From SZUA-430 sp964547645 (GTDB lineage Bacteria; Pseudomonadota; Alphaproteobacteria; Micropepsales; Micropepsaceae): a DNA stretch of 47,670 nucleotides. Location of the stretch: contig CAZJOM010000024.1 of NCBI GenBank assembly GCA_964547645.1, forward strand, positions 1 through 47,670, given 5' to 3'. Shown piece by piece: positions 1-8,115 of the stretch. Numbering within the stretch: the first letter of the stretch is position 1; every line of letters begins with the position of its first letter. The position numbers and the translations under genes were made by a program. Below the pieces are notes generated by a model. That model was given only the letters and a program-made list of their open reading frames with translations, made no database searches and had not been told where the DNA came from.

Positions 1-1038
1 TTCTGGCGTGGCCGCCGCGTTGTCCTGACCGGTCACACCGGCTTCAAGGGTGCGTGGGCTGCACTCTGGCTTCGCCAGTTGGGCGCAACGGTCACCGGCA
101 TCTCATTGGCGCCGGATACTCAACCGAACCTGTTCGAACTCGCCAATATTGCTTCTGACACAGACTCCTATCTTGTAGACATCCGCGACCTCGACGCCGT
201 GTGCGATATCGTCAGCCATGCCAACCCGGACGTCGTCATCCACATGGCGGCGCAAGCCCTCGTCCGGCGCAGTTACCGCGAACCGGTGGACACCTTTGCC
301 AGCAACGTGATGGGGACCGTCAACGTGCTCGAAGCCGTACGCGCGGCAAAGACTGTCAAGGCGTGCTTGGTCGTGACCTCCGACAAGGTCTACGAGAACG
401 ATGGCCAAGGCCGCGCCTTCGACGAAGATGCGCGCCTCGGCGGGCACGACCCCTATTCGGCTTCGAAGGCCGCCGCAGAAATCGTCGCCGCGTCGTATCG
501 GCAGTCCTTCTTCGAGGCACGAACCCAACTCGCCACCGCGCGCGGCGGCAACGTAATCGGCGGCGGCGACTTCAGTGAAGATCGCATCGTGCCTGACGTT
601 TGGCGCGCACATCGATCGAACGAACCTCTGGTTCTGCGTTACCCCGATGCGACGAGACCGTGGCAGCATGTGCTGGATTGCATCGCCGGTTACCTCGTGT
701 TTGCCGAGCGCTTGGCGACTGGCGCCACGACGGAGCACGCGCTGAACTTCGGTCCCCGCGAAGGCGGCGTCCTGCCGGTCCGCAATTTGGTAGCGGCGAT
801 GCAAGCGGCGATCGGCGCAACGCAAGACTGGGTTCAAGCGCCGGGTGCGCTCCCAAAGGAAATGCCCGCGCTCGCGCTCACTTGCGGTCGCGCCCAGCGC
901 GCGCTCGGATGGCACTCTCTGCTGAACCCGCAGGCTACGATCGATTGGACGGCGGACTGGTATAAAGCCTTCGCGCGAAACGAAGACATGCGCACCGTCA
1001 CCATTCGTCAGATCGCCGCTCACGGGGCACTGACATGA
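1..1038 (+). CDS. rfbG: CDP-glucose 4,6-dehydratase (5' end cut by window)
   Basis: Extended short-chain dehydrogenase/reductase that oxidises and dehydrates CDP-glucose to CDP-4-keto-6-deoxyglucose, the first committed step to CDP-linked deoxysugars of O-antigen or other surface glycans. The reading frame is open from base 1, so only the first few residues are missing; 345 residues are visible. The Rossmann NAD-binding loop VLTGHTGFKG is at the extreme N-terminus, the TSDK segment follows the usual fourth strand, and the catalytic YSASK (Y-x3-K) comes after DPYSASK. The C-terminal part fits the RfbG family. Its stop overlaps the ATG of the methyltransferase (ATGA), so the two are translationally coupled. 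A cytidylyltransferase (rfbF) would be expected just upstream, outside the window. Confidence 0.93.
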   Translation, partial: FWRGRRVVLTGHTGFKGAWAALWLRQLGATVTGISLAPDTQPNLFELANIASDTDSYLVDIRDLDAVCDIVSHANPDVVIHMAAQALVRRSYREPVDTFASNVMGTVNVLEAVRAAKTVKACLVVTSDKVYENDGQGRAFDEDARLGGHDPYSASKAAAEIVAASYRQSFFEARTQLATARGGNVIGGGDFSEDRIVPDVWRAHRSNEPLVLRYPDATRPWQHVLDCIAGYLVFAERLATGATTEHALNFGPREGGVLPVRNLVAAMQAAIGATQDWVQAPGALPKEMPALALTCGRAQRALGWHSLLNPQATIDWTADWYKAFARNEDMRTVTIRQIAAHGALT

Positions 1039-2270
1039 GCGCCCCATCGCAACCCTGCCGCTTCTGCAAACGTCCGCTGGTGCGAGAACTGCTTGATCTG
1101 GGCAAACAACCGTTCTCGAACGCGTATCTCGCCCCCGGCACCGAAGCCCGCGAAAGGTCGTATCCGCTTCGCGTGTCGGTATGCGACGGCTGCCTGCTCG
1201 TTCAGACGGATTATGACGCACCGGCAGACGAAATATTCTCCGCCGATTACGCCTACTTCTCCTCCTACTCGACCTCTTGGGTCGCGCACGCGAAGCGTTA
1301 TGCCGATGCGATGATCGACCGTTTCGGCCTAGGGGCCAAGTCGCTGGTCGTCGAAGTCGCAAGCAACGATGGCTACCTGCTGCAGCACTTTTTGGCCGCG
1401 CGCATTCCGGTCCTGGGCATCGAACCTACGCGCGGCACGGCAGAGGCCGCGATCGCAAAGGGAATTCCGACAAAGGTCGAATTTTTCGGCGAACGCTTCG
1501 CCAAAGCGTTGCAAGCTGAAACCGGCGGCGCCGACCTCACCGCCGCCAACAACGTCTTGGCGCACGTTCCCGACATCGCCGACTTCACACGCGGCTTTGC
1601 GGCACTCCTGAAGCCGAACGGCGTCGCCACGTTTGAGTTCCCGCACGTTCAGCGACTTATCGAAGGCCTTCAGTTCGATACGATCTACCATGAACACTAT
1701 TCCTATCTCTCGCTCCACGCGGTCGAAACGATCTTCGCCGCGGCGGGCATGCGCGTGTTCGATGTCGAGGAGCTTCCCACCCACGGCGGCTCGCTCCGCG
1801 TTTTTGCCGCGCTGAAATCGAGCGCGCACGAGACATCTCCGCGGGTGGCTGCGGTGCGCACCCAGGAGCGCGCCGCAAGTCTCCACACCGCGGACGGCTA
1901 CGCAACGTTAGCCCCGCGCGTCGGCGCGGTGCGCGAACAATTTGTGGCGTTCCTTTCAAGAGCGAAAGCTGAGGGCAAAACAGTGGCCGCGTACGGAGCA
2001 GCGGCAAAAGGCAACACGTTCTTGAACTACTGCCGCACCACGGCGCGCGATATTGCGATGGTCGCCGACGCAAACCCGCAAAAACAGAACAAGCTCATGC
2101 CTGGGAGCCACATCCCGATCGTAAGTCCACAGGCGCTCCGCGACCGTAAGCCGGACTACGTCGTCATTCTGCCCTGGAACATCAAGGACGAAGTAGCCGC
2201 TCAAATGCAGGACGTCAGAAGTTGGGGGGCGAAGTTCGTCACCGCGATCCCAAACCTGACTGTGTTCTGA
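1035..2270 (+). CDS. Sugar C-methyltransferase, SAM-dependent, with N-terminal zinc motif
   Basis: A 411-residue protein of the NovU/TylCIII-like family. The N-terminus has two Cys pairs (CRFC near residue 10 and CDGC near 50) typical of the zinc-binding Methyltransf_13 domain. A class I SAM-binding motif (VVEVASNDGYLLQHF) follows near residues 105-120, and a C-terminal Methyltransf_14-like domain near 290-411 includes AYGAAAKGNTFLNY. Known family members C-methylate keto-deoxysugar nucleotides. Coupling to rfbG and to an RmlC-type epimerase suggests that it makes a branched CDP-sugar for lipopolysaccharide or capsule; the exact sugar is inference. The ATG sits in the ATGA overlap with the upstream stop. 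Confidence 0.88.
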   Translation: MSAPSQPCRFCKRPLVRELLDLGKQPFSNAYLAPGTEARERSYPLRVSVCDGCLLVQTDYDAPADEIFSADYAYFSSYSTSWVAHAKRYADAMIDRFGLGAKSLVVEVASNDGYLLQHFLAARIPVLGIEPTRGTAEAAIAKGIPTKVEFFGERFAKALQAETGGADLTAANNVLAHVPDIADFTRGFAALLKPNGVATFEFPHVQRLIEGLQFDTIYHEHYSYLSLHAVETIFAAAGMRVFDVEELPTHGGSLRVFAALKSSAHETSPRVAAVRTQERAASLHTADGYATLAPRVGAVREQFVAFLSRAKAEGKTVAAYGAAAKGNTFLNYCRTTARDIAMVADANPQKQNKLMPGSHIPIVSPQALRDRKPDYVVILPWNIKDEVAAQMQDVRSWGAKFVTAIPNLTVF

Positions 2271-2272
2271 TC

Positions 2273-2803
2273 ATGCGTTTCATCCCACAAAAGATCGCCG
2301 GCGTCTTCGTGGTCGAGGCGCAGTCGCATCGCGATGAGCGCGGTCACTTCACCCGCATATATTGCGAGCGCGAGTTCGCCGACGCCGGCATTGCTTTCGC
2401 CTCGCCGCAGATCAATGTATCCGGCAACGCCAAGCGTCACACGCTACGCGGCATGCACTACCAAAACCCGCCGCATGCTGAAGCAAAGTTCGTCCGCGCC
2501 ATCCGCGGTCGCGCTTTTGACGTCGTCGTCGATCTGCGGAAGGGCAGCCCGACTGAGCGTCAATGGTTGGCGGTCGAACTCGACGTCCGTCTGCAGAACG
2601 CCATCTTCGTGCCTGAAGGCTGCGCGCACGGCTTCCTAACGCTGGAGGACGACACCGATATCCTCTACCAAATGGGTCGCCCGTTCGTAGATGGGGCAGG
2701 GCAGGGCGTCCGCTGGAACGACCCGGCCTTCGCGATCGTCTGGCCGGCTCAACCGGCCGTCATTTCGCCGCGGGACGCGGGCTACCCCGACTATTCGGCC
2801 TAG
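2273..2803 (+). CDS. rfbC: dTDP-4-dehydrorhamnose 3,5-epimerase family protein
   Basis: A 176-residue cupin enzyme of the RmlC family. Visible signatures are DERGHFTR near residue 20, LRGMHYQ with the catalytic-base histidine near 60, and the CAHGFLTL histidine region near 120. The family epimerises C3 and/or C5 of 4-keto-6-deoxy nucleotide sugars. Because it follows a CDP-glucose dehydratase and a C-methyltransferase rather than rmlABD, its real substrate may be a CDP-4-keto-6-deoxy sugar; the symbol reflects family only. The ATG lies two bases after the preceding stop, so it is the third gene of the same operon. The upstream in-frame extension overlaps the methyltransferase and shows no homology. 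Confidence 0.87.
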   Translation: MRFIPQKIAGVFVVEAQSHRDERGHFTRIYCEREFADAGIAFASPQINVSGNAKRHTLRGMHYQNPPHAEAKFVRAIRGRAFDVVVDLRKGSPTERQWLAVELDVRLQNAIFVPEGCAHGFLTLEDDTDILYQMGRPFVDGAGQGVRWNDPAFAIVWPAQPAVISPRDAGYPDYSA

Positions 2804-2823
2804 GAAATAACGCCGAGTTGCGG

Positions 2824-2839
2824 CCGGATCACAATCCGG
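2824..2839 (+). terminator. Weak hairpin after the sugar operon
   Basis: CCGGAT-CACA-ATCCGG forms a 6-bp stem 20 bases after the epimerase stop. No T-run follows, so it may be only an mRNA-end stabiliser. This is the only structure noticed in the 100-bp gap before the M16 peptidase. Confidence 0.3.
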
Positions 2840-2903
2840 TAACTGGACTTGCGCCCCAGGGGCGGGCAACAAACACGACTTGTATCCGATGGTGGAGTCT
2901 TTG

Positions 2904-5828
2904 ATGCGCCCGTTGCCAATCCGGCAAGCTCTTTTTGTTTTGCTTTGCCTCGCCGTCGCCTCCTGCACCCAAGTCGGCTCCACACCCACCACCAGCGCGC
3001 CTTCCGCGACTACGCGCCCGGACTACGCGTACTGGCCGCAAGAGGTGAGCGATTTGAAGCCTGACGCCGCCGTACGCTATGGCGTGCTGTCGAACGGCAT
3101 GCGCTACGCCATCATGCGCAACACGCAGCCCGCGGGCACGATCTCGCTGCGCCTGCGCATCGCTTCAGGCTCGCTGCAGGAGCGCGACGAGCAACGAGGC
3201 CTCGCCCACTTCATGGAACACATGGCTTTCAACGGCTCGAAGAACGTGCCGGAAGGCGAATACGTCAAGCTGCTTCAGCGCAAAGGCCTCGCCTTCGGCG
3301 CGCACACAAACGCCTACACTTCGACGAACGAAACCGTCTATATGCTGGAGTTGCCGAAGAACGATGCCGATCTCGTCGACACCGGCTTGATGCTCTTCCG
3401 CGAGATTGGCGATCGCCTGACGCTGGATCCGACCGCAATCGAGCGCGAGAAGGGCGTCGTCCTCTCCGAGCTTCGCACGCGCAACACGCCCGAATACCGC
3501 GCCTACGAACAACGTTGGCGCCTTTGGTACGAAGGTCAACGACAAGCGAACCGCATGCCGATCGGCACGCCGGAAACGGTCCAAGGCGCGAACAAGGATT
3601 TGCTGACCGACTACTATCGCCGGTTCTACCGGCCGGAACGCACGTTATTGATAGCAGTCGGCGATTTCGACCCGGCCGATCTCGAAGCGAAGGTGAAAGC
3701 AAAGTTCGCCGACTGGAAGGGCGAGGGCGAACCGTCAACTGACCCGGTTCAGGGTCTCCCGAAAGAACGCGGCCTCGTCGCAAAATCATACACCGACGCG
3801 AACCTGCCGGAAGACGTCACAGTGAGCTGGTTTCAACCGCCCAGCAACGCAACTGACTCCACCGAAGAGCGCACGCGCGATGCCGTGGTCGGCATCGCTT
3901 TCGCTGTCGTGAACCGCCGCCTCGGCCGTTTGGCGCGCGCGGACAAGGCTCCGTTCGTTGGCGCCAGCCTCGGACAATCGGAAACCCGCGACCTTTCGAA
4001 GATGGTCAGCTTGTCGGTGTCGTCCCGCCCTGGTCAGTGGCAAAAAGCCATGGCCGCCGCCGAGCAAGAATTTCGCCGCGCGCTGGAGCACGGGTTCGCG
4101 CAAAGCGAAGTCGACCGCGAAGTGAAAGAGTGGCGCGCCAGTCTCGAAGACAATCTCTCGAAGGTTGCGACCCGCAACACCTCCGGCCTCGCCAACGAAA
4201 TGGCGTCCAGCTTCGAGGGCCGAATGGTGTTCACCCACCCGCGCGACGACCTAGCCGTCTACGAAAAGTACTTACCCAAGTTGACCGCTGCAGACGCGCA
4301 AGCCGCGCTAAAGGACGCCGCGCGCGGGTCGGGGCCCGTCGTGTTCGTGGCCTCCGGGCAAAAGGTCGAAGGTGGGGACACCGCTGTGCTTGCGGCCTTC
4401 GAGCAAAGCCAAAAAACGGCTGTCGCCGCGCCCGACTCGATCCAAGCAAAGTCCTTCCCCTACGCCGACTTCGGTAAGCCAGGCCAAGTAGCCGACCGCA
4501 AGCAGATAGACGACCTCGGCATCACCTTGGTTCGCTTCGCCAACGGTGTGAAACTTAACATCAAGCCCACCACGTTCGAGAAAGACACGATCTACGTCGC
4601 GACGCGCTTCGACGGCGGCTATGTGCACATGCCGCGCAATAAGATCGGACTGAACTTCGCGATGCCGTTCGGTTTCATCGAGGGTGGGCTCAAGAAATTG
4701 ACGACCGACGAGTTGGAGGAAACCCTGGCCGGGCGCATCGTGTCGACCGATCTCGACATTGACGAGGAGGCCTTCGAATTCAGCGGCCGGACCAATGTGC
4801 GCGACCTGTCGCTACAGATGCAGCTCATGGCGGCCTACGCCACTGACCCGGCCTACCGCACCAGCGGCATAGAGCGCCTGCAATCGGCGGCCGAGAATTT
4901 CTTGAAGCAATATTCGTCAAGCCCGAGCCGCGTTCTCTCGCGCGAAACCCAGATTCTTCTGCGCTCAGGCGACACGCGCTGGGCCTTCCCGACGCTCGCT
5001 CAGATCAAGGCGCTCAAGATCGACGACGTCAGCGCCGTGTTGAACCCGTCCTTGAACACCGCGCCGGTCGAAATCTCGATCGTCGGTGACGTGAATGTCG
5101 ATGATGCGATCACCGCCGTCGCCGCCACCTTCGGCGCACTGAAACCACGCGCCGACAAGCTGCCGGAGCCCCCAGGTGCGCGCAAAGTCGTGTTCCCTGC
5201 CAATCCGCATCCGGTGCGCTTCACGCACGAAGGCCGCCCCGACCAAGCGTCGGCCTACGTCGCGTGGGCCGGCCCTGACTTCTACTCGAACCCGCGCCGC
5301 GCCCGCACGATCGCGCTACTACGTGAGATGATGAAGGTGCGCATGACCGACGAATTCCGCGAAGCACAGGGCGCGACCTATTCACCCTCGGTCGGTAACT
5401 CGAATTCGATCGCGCTGCCTGATTTCGGCTACATCGTCGCGACCGCGGAAACGAAGCCCGAATTGGTTGAGGGCTTCTACACGACCCTCGACAAGATCGT
5501 CGCCGAACTCAAGTCCGGCAGCTTCTCGGATGATCTCATCGCGCGTGCGCGCACACCCATGCTCAAGACGGCCGAAACGGACCGGGTCGCGAACGGTTTC
5601 TGGGTCCGCATCACCGGGGACCTGCAAACCGAACCCCGCTCGCTGGCCGCGATCCGAAGCCAGCTCGACGACATCAAAGGCATCACAAAGGAGGAGGTCG
5701 TGGCGGTCGCTAACCAGTACCTGGACCCCAAGCGCCGCTTGGAAATCAGGGTCCTGCCCAAGACAGCCAAAACTGCCCAGTCGACGAACTCAACCAAAAG
5801 TAGTAGTTCAAATTTCGCACAACCGTGA
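2904..5828 (+). CDS. M16 family zinc metallopeptidase, lipoprotein, two-domain
   Basis: Insulinase/pitrilysin-family peptidase of 974 residues. The inverted zinc motif HFMEH is near residue 105 and the distal glutamate lies in EREKGVVLSE, about 75 residues later; the C-terminal half resembles the inactive M16 partner domain, as in PqqL-type proteins. ATG 2904 is chosen over ATG 2889 and TTG 2880 because it is preceded by GGTGGAG at 8 bases and gives a clean lipoprotein signal (MRPLPIRQALF, then LAVASC). Cysteine 20 or so would be lipidated, placing the enzyme in the periplasm or outer membrane. Role is probably general peptide degradation; the specific substrate is not predictable. Confidence 0.9.
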   Translation: MRPLPIRQALFVLLCLAVASCTQVGSTPTTSAPSATTRPDYAYWPQEVSDLKPDAAVRYGVLSNGMRYAIMRNTQPAGTISLRLRIASGSLQERDEQRGLAHFMEHMAFNGSKNVPEGEYVKLLQRKGLAFGAHTNAYTSTNETVYMLELPKNDADLVDTGLMLFREIGDRLTLDPTAIEREKGVVLSELRTRNTPEYRAYEQRWRLWYEGQRQANRMPIGTPETVQGANKDLLTDYYRRFYRPERTLLIAVGDFDPADLEAKVKAKFADWKGEGEPSTDPVQGLPKERGLVAKSYTDANLPEDVTVSWFQPPSNATDSTEERTRDAVVGIAFAVVNRRLGRLARADKAPFVGASLGQSETRDLSKMVSLSVSSRPGQWQKAMAAAEQEFRRALEHGFAQSEVDREVKEWRASLEDNLSKVATRNTSGLANEMASSFEGRMVFTHPRDDLAVYEKYLPKLTAADAQAALKDAARGSGPVVFVASGQKVEGGDTAVLAAFEQSQKTAVAAPDSIQAKSFPYADFGKPGQVADRKQIDDLGITLVRFANGVKLNIKPTTFEKDTIYVATRFDGGYVHMPRNKIGLNFAMPFGFIEGGLKKLTTDELEETLAGRIVSTDLDIDEEAFEFSGRTNVRDLSLQMQLMAAYATDPAYRTSGIERLQSAAENFLKQYSSSPSRVLSRETQILLRSGDTRWAFPTLAQIKALKIDDVSAVLNPSLNTAPVEISIVGDVNVDDAITAVAATFGALKPRADKLPEPPGARKVVFPANPHPVRFTHEGRPDQASAYVAWAGPDFYSNPRRARTIALLREMMKVRMTDEFREAQGATYSPSVGNSNSIALPDFGYIVATAETKPELVEGFYTTLDKIVAELKSGSFSDDLIARARTPMLKTAETDRVANGFWVRITGDLQTEPRSLAAIRSQLDDIKGITKEEVVAVANQYLDPKRRLEIRVLPKTAKTAQSTNSTKSSSSNFAQP

Positions 5829-5935
5829 TTGCATCGGAGAGGTTTGGGGTTGACGGCGGTACGACGCCTTTACGCAACCGCCGCACTCAAGCCATAGTCC
5901 GCCCCGACCACGAGTCCCGAGGTGTCTGCGTTTCG

Positions 5936-6319
5936 ATGATTAAGTTCTTGAATTGGCTACTGACCTGGTGGAACGGCAACACGCTGGGCACCTGGATTTA
6001 CACAAAGCGCAACGGCCACTTTGTCGGTGAGGATCTGTTCGGGAACACCTACTTTCAAACCCGCGACGGCGCGCGCCGTTGGGTAATCTACAAGAACCTG
6101 GCTGAAGCCTCGATGGTTCCGCCCGAATGGCATGGCTGGCTCCACCACACGGTGTCCGAGCCACCGACCGTCGAACCGCCGAAGGTAAAGCCCTGGGAGA
6201 AAGAGCACCAACCGAATTTGACCGGCACGCCGTTCGCCTATCGCCCGCCCGGAAGCCTGCTGGGGACCGGCAAGCGCGCGCCGGCGACGGGCGACTACGA
6301 AGCGTGGACGCCGGAGTAG
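5936..6319 (+). CDS. NDUFA12/B17.2-like NADH:ubiquinone oxidoreductase accessory subunit
   Basis: A 127-residue protein with the family hallmarks GNTLGTWIYT, GEDLFGNTYFQTRDG, RRWVIYK, and PPEWHGWLHH near residue 65. The family is an accessory subunit of complex I shared by alphaproteobacteria and mitochondria, at the matrix/cytoplasmic face. The start is the ATG immediately preceding the hydrophobic MIKFLNWLLTWWNG; a longer in-frame extension is arginine-rich and non-conserved. It precedes mlaD and the DUF2155 gene, a common alphaproteobacterial neighbourhood. The preceding 107-bp gap has no convincing promoter, only a weak TTGACG-like -35. Confidence 0.92.
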   Translation: MIKFLNWLLTWWNGNTLGTWIYTKRNGHFVGEDLFGNTYFQTRDGARRWVIYKNLAEASMVPPEWHGWLHHTVSEPPTVEPPKVKPWEKEHQPNLTGTPFAYRPPGSLLGTGKRAPATGDYEAWTPE

Positions 6320-6330
6320 GGGGAACACTT

Positions 6331-6849
6331 ATGCAAAACGGATTTGTCGAAACGCTCATCGGCGCCGCCGTCGTCATCGTGGCGGGCGCATTTTTCTATT
6401 ACGGCTGGCACACGACCGGCACGGGTACGGTGGCCGGCTACGAAGTCGTCGGCCGGTTCGACCGCGTGGACGGCATCAATGTCGGGACCGACGTGAAGAT
6501 GGCTGGCATCAAAATCGGCTCCGTCACGGCGCAAGATCTTGACCAAAAAACCTACCGCGCTTTGGTTCGGATGAGCATCAAGCCGGAGATCAAGATCCCC
6601 ACTGACTCCTCTATCAAGGTCGCGAGCGAGGGCCTCCTGGGTGGCGCCTACTTGGCGGTCGCGCCGGGCGGCAGCGATGAAATGATGGTCACTGGCGGCG
6701 AGTTTGACACGACGCAAGGCTCGGTGGATTTGATCAGCCTCTTGCTGCAGACGGCGCTTGGCGGCGGCAGCAGCGACGACAAGAAGCCGGCTGAGGGTGG
6801 CAATCCGCCGCCGTCATCTCCGCCAGGCCCGGCTCCCGCCACGCCTTGA
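6331..6849 (+). CDS. mlaD: MCE-family lipid transport protein MlaD
   Basis: A 172-residue single-pass inner-membrane protein with one N-terminal TM segment (about residues 6-26) and one MCE domain (about 36-125, GYEVVGRFDRVDGINVGTDV onward). This is the canonical MlaD layout, ending in a disordered Pro/Gly-rich tail. In the Mla pathway, MlaD hexamers bind the MlaFE ABC transporter and move phospholipid between inner and outer membrane. The ATG is preceded by TAGGGGGA. mlaE/mlaF are not here, so the partner transporter must be encoded elsewhere, a common arrangement in alphaproteobacteria. Confidence 0.9.
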   Translation: MQNGFVETLIGAAVVIVAGAFFYYGWHTTGTGTVAGYEVVGRFDRVDGINVGTDVKMAGIKIGSVTAQDLDQKTYRALVRMSIKPEIKIPTDSSIKVASEGLLGGAYLAVAPGGSDEMMVTGGEFDTTQGSVDLISLLLQTALGGGSSDDKKPAEGGNPPPSSPPGPAPATP

Positions 6850-6898
6850 AACGGCCTTCGTTCCGGCGTTTGGTCGCGCCAAGATTTGTGAGAGTGAC

Positions 6899-7495
6899 AT
6901 GAGTATAACCCGCGTGACGCTCCCGGTGACTGCAGCGGCCCTGGCGTTTGCCATGGTGGCGGCGACAGCCCTCGCGCAGCCCGAGCCCGCGCCACCGGTC
7001 GAGACGCCCATCCCGAACCCGGTTGAGCCCCTGCCGACAGAGCCGGTTCCGCCGGTCGACACTGTCCCGGGCCAACCGCTCCCGGGCGAGCCGCCCGCCG
7101 TCGAAACGCCACCGCCGCCCGAGGTTATCGTACCGGCGCCGCCGACCGGTCCTGCGCCGGTCGCTGTCGGGGTCGTGCTCGGCGGCCTCGACAAGGTGGC
7201 GGCGCGCACAGCGAAGTTCGAAGTCAATTTGAAGCAGCAGGTGTTCTACAACACGCTTATCGTGACCGCGCACGCCTGCAAGACCCGCCCGCCGGAAGAG
7301 CCGCCGGAATCGGCCGCGTTCCTCGATATCCAAGAACGCAAACCGGACGGCACGATCCAAAAAATCTTCTCCGGCTGGATGTTCGCGTCAAGCCCGGCGC
7401 TAAATGCGCTCGAGCATCCCGTCTACGACGTCTGGGTCGTCAGCTGCAAAACCGCCCCGACGCAGACCGCGGCGCCGGCTCCGCCCAACACATAG
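6899..7495 (+). CDS. DUF2155 domain-containing secreted protein
   Basis: A 198-residue protein. It has a signal peptide (residues 1-25, ending ALA-QP), a proline-rich linker to about residue 90, and a C-terminal DUF2155 domain starting at VLGGLDKVAARTAKFEVNL with the cysteines in HACKTRPPEEPP and VSCKT. The domain is common in alphaproteobacteria next to the NDUFA12-like gene and aat; no biochemical function is established. ATG 6899 is chosen because it opens the signal peptide. The last 73 bases overlap the 3' end of the convergent aat gene. Confidence 0.88.
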   Translation: MSITRVTLPVTAAALAFAMVAATALAQPEPAPPVETPIPNPVEPLPTEPVPPVDTVPGQPLPGEPPAVETPPPPEVIVPAPPTGPAPVAVGVVLGGLDKVAARTAKFEVNLKQQVFYNTLIVTAHACKTRPPEEPPESAAFLDIQERKPDGTIQKIFSGWMFASSPALNALEHPVYDVWVVSCKTAPTQTAAPAPPNT

Positions 7496-8103
7496 AAGTC
7501 TGCGGACTTCTCTACGGCCTCTGCCAACGATGCCTTGTACTGGGCGCGCCGAATCTCGATGGCGCCGAATTGCTTCAGATGCTCGGTGATGAACTGCGTG
7601 TCGAGCAGCGTGTACCCTCCAGCCCTCAACCGCGCAATCAGATGGACCAACGCCATCTTGCTGGCGTCCGTCCGCCGGCTGAACATGCTCTCGCCGAAGA
7701 ATGCTGCCCCGATCGATACGCCGTAAAGTCCGCCGATCAGTTCATCGCTGTCCCAAACCTCGATGCTGTGGGCGTGCCCCAGCTGGTGCAGGTGACAGTA
7801 TGAACGCTCGATCAGCTCGTTGATCCAGGTCCGCGGCCGGTTCGCCGCCGATGCCGCGCACGCGCCGATCACCCGCTCGAAGGTACTGTCGGCAGTGAAG
7901 CGATAGTTCGTCGCGCGCATCGTGCGTGCCAGCCTTCGCGACAAATGAAACTTATCGAGCGGCAACACGCCGCGAAGGGGCGGATCGACCCAGAAGACAT
8001 CCCGGTCGTCGCGGTCGTCGGCCATCGGAAAGCGGCCGCTCGCATACGCCTGAAGCAAACTCTCAGGCGAGATCACGACTGACTGCGGACGCTTCGCACC
8101 CAC
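7423..8103 (-). CDS. aat: Leucyl/phenylalanyl-tRNA-protein transferase
   Basis: A 226-residue enzyme of the N-end rule pathway that adds Leu or Phe to N-terminal Arg/Lys, marking proteins for ClpSAP degradation. Family motifs are SPESLLQAYASGRFPMA at the N-terminus, WVDPPLRGVLPLD, and GVSIGAAFFGESMFSRRTDASKMAL near residues 130-155. It starts with GTG 12 bases after accC, suggesting co-transcription in the aroQ-accB-accC-aat operon. The 3' end extends 73 bases into the convergent DUF2155 gene. Confidence 0.95.
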   Translation of the reverse strand: MGAKRPQSVVISPESLLQAYASGRFPMADDRDDRDVFWVDPPLRGVLPLDKFHLSRRLARTMRATNYRFTADSTFERVIGACAASAANRPRTWINELIERSYCHLHQLGHAHSIEVWDSDELIGGLYGVSIGAAFFGESMFSRRTDASKMALVHLIARLRAGGYTLLDTQFITEHLKQFGAIEIRRAQYKASLAEAVEKSADFYVLGGAGAAVCVGAVLQLTTQTS

Positions 8104-8115
8104 GTCACAAGCGCC

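Noticed and set aside
103..1362. 419-residue minus-strand open frame opposite rfbG and the methyltransferase
   Set aside because: Arg/Val/Asp-rich shadow of two well-supported genes; no motif.
5829..5935. Promoter TTGACG before the NDUFA12-like gene
   Set aside because: No acceptable -10 at 16-18 bases; kept only as a remark in the gene entry.
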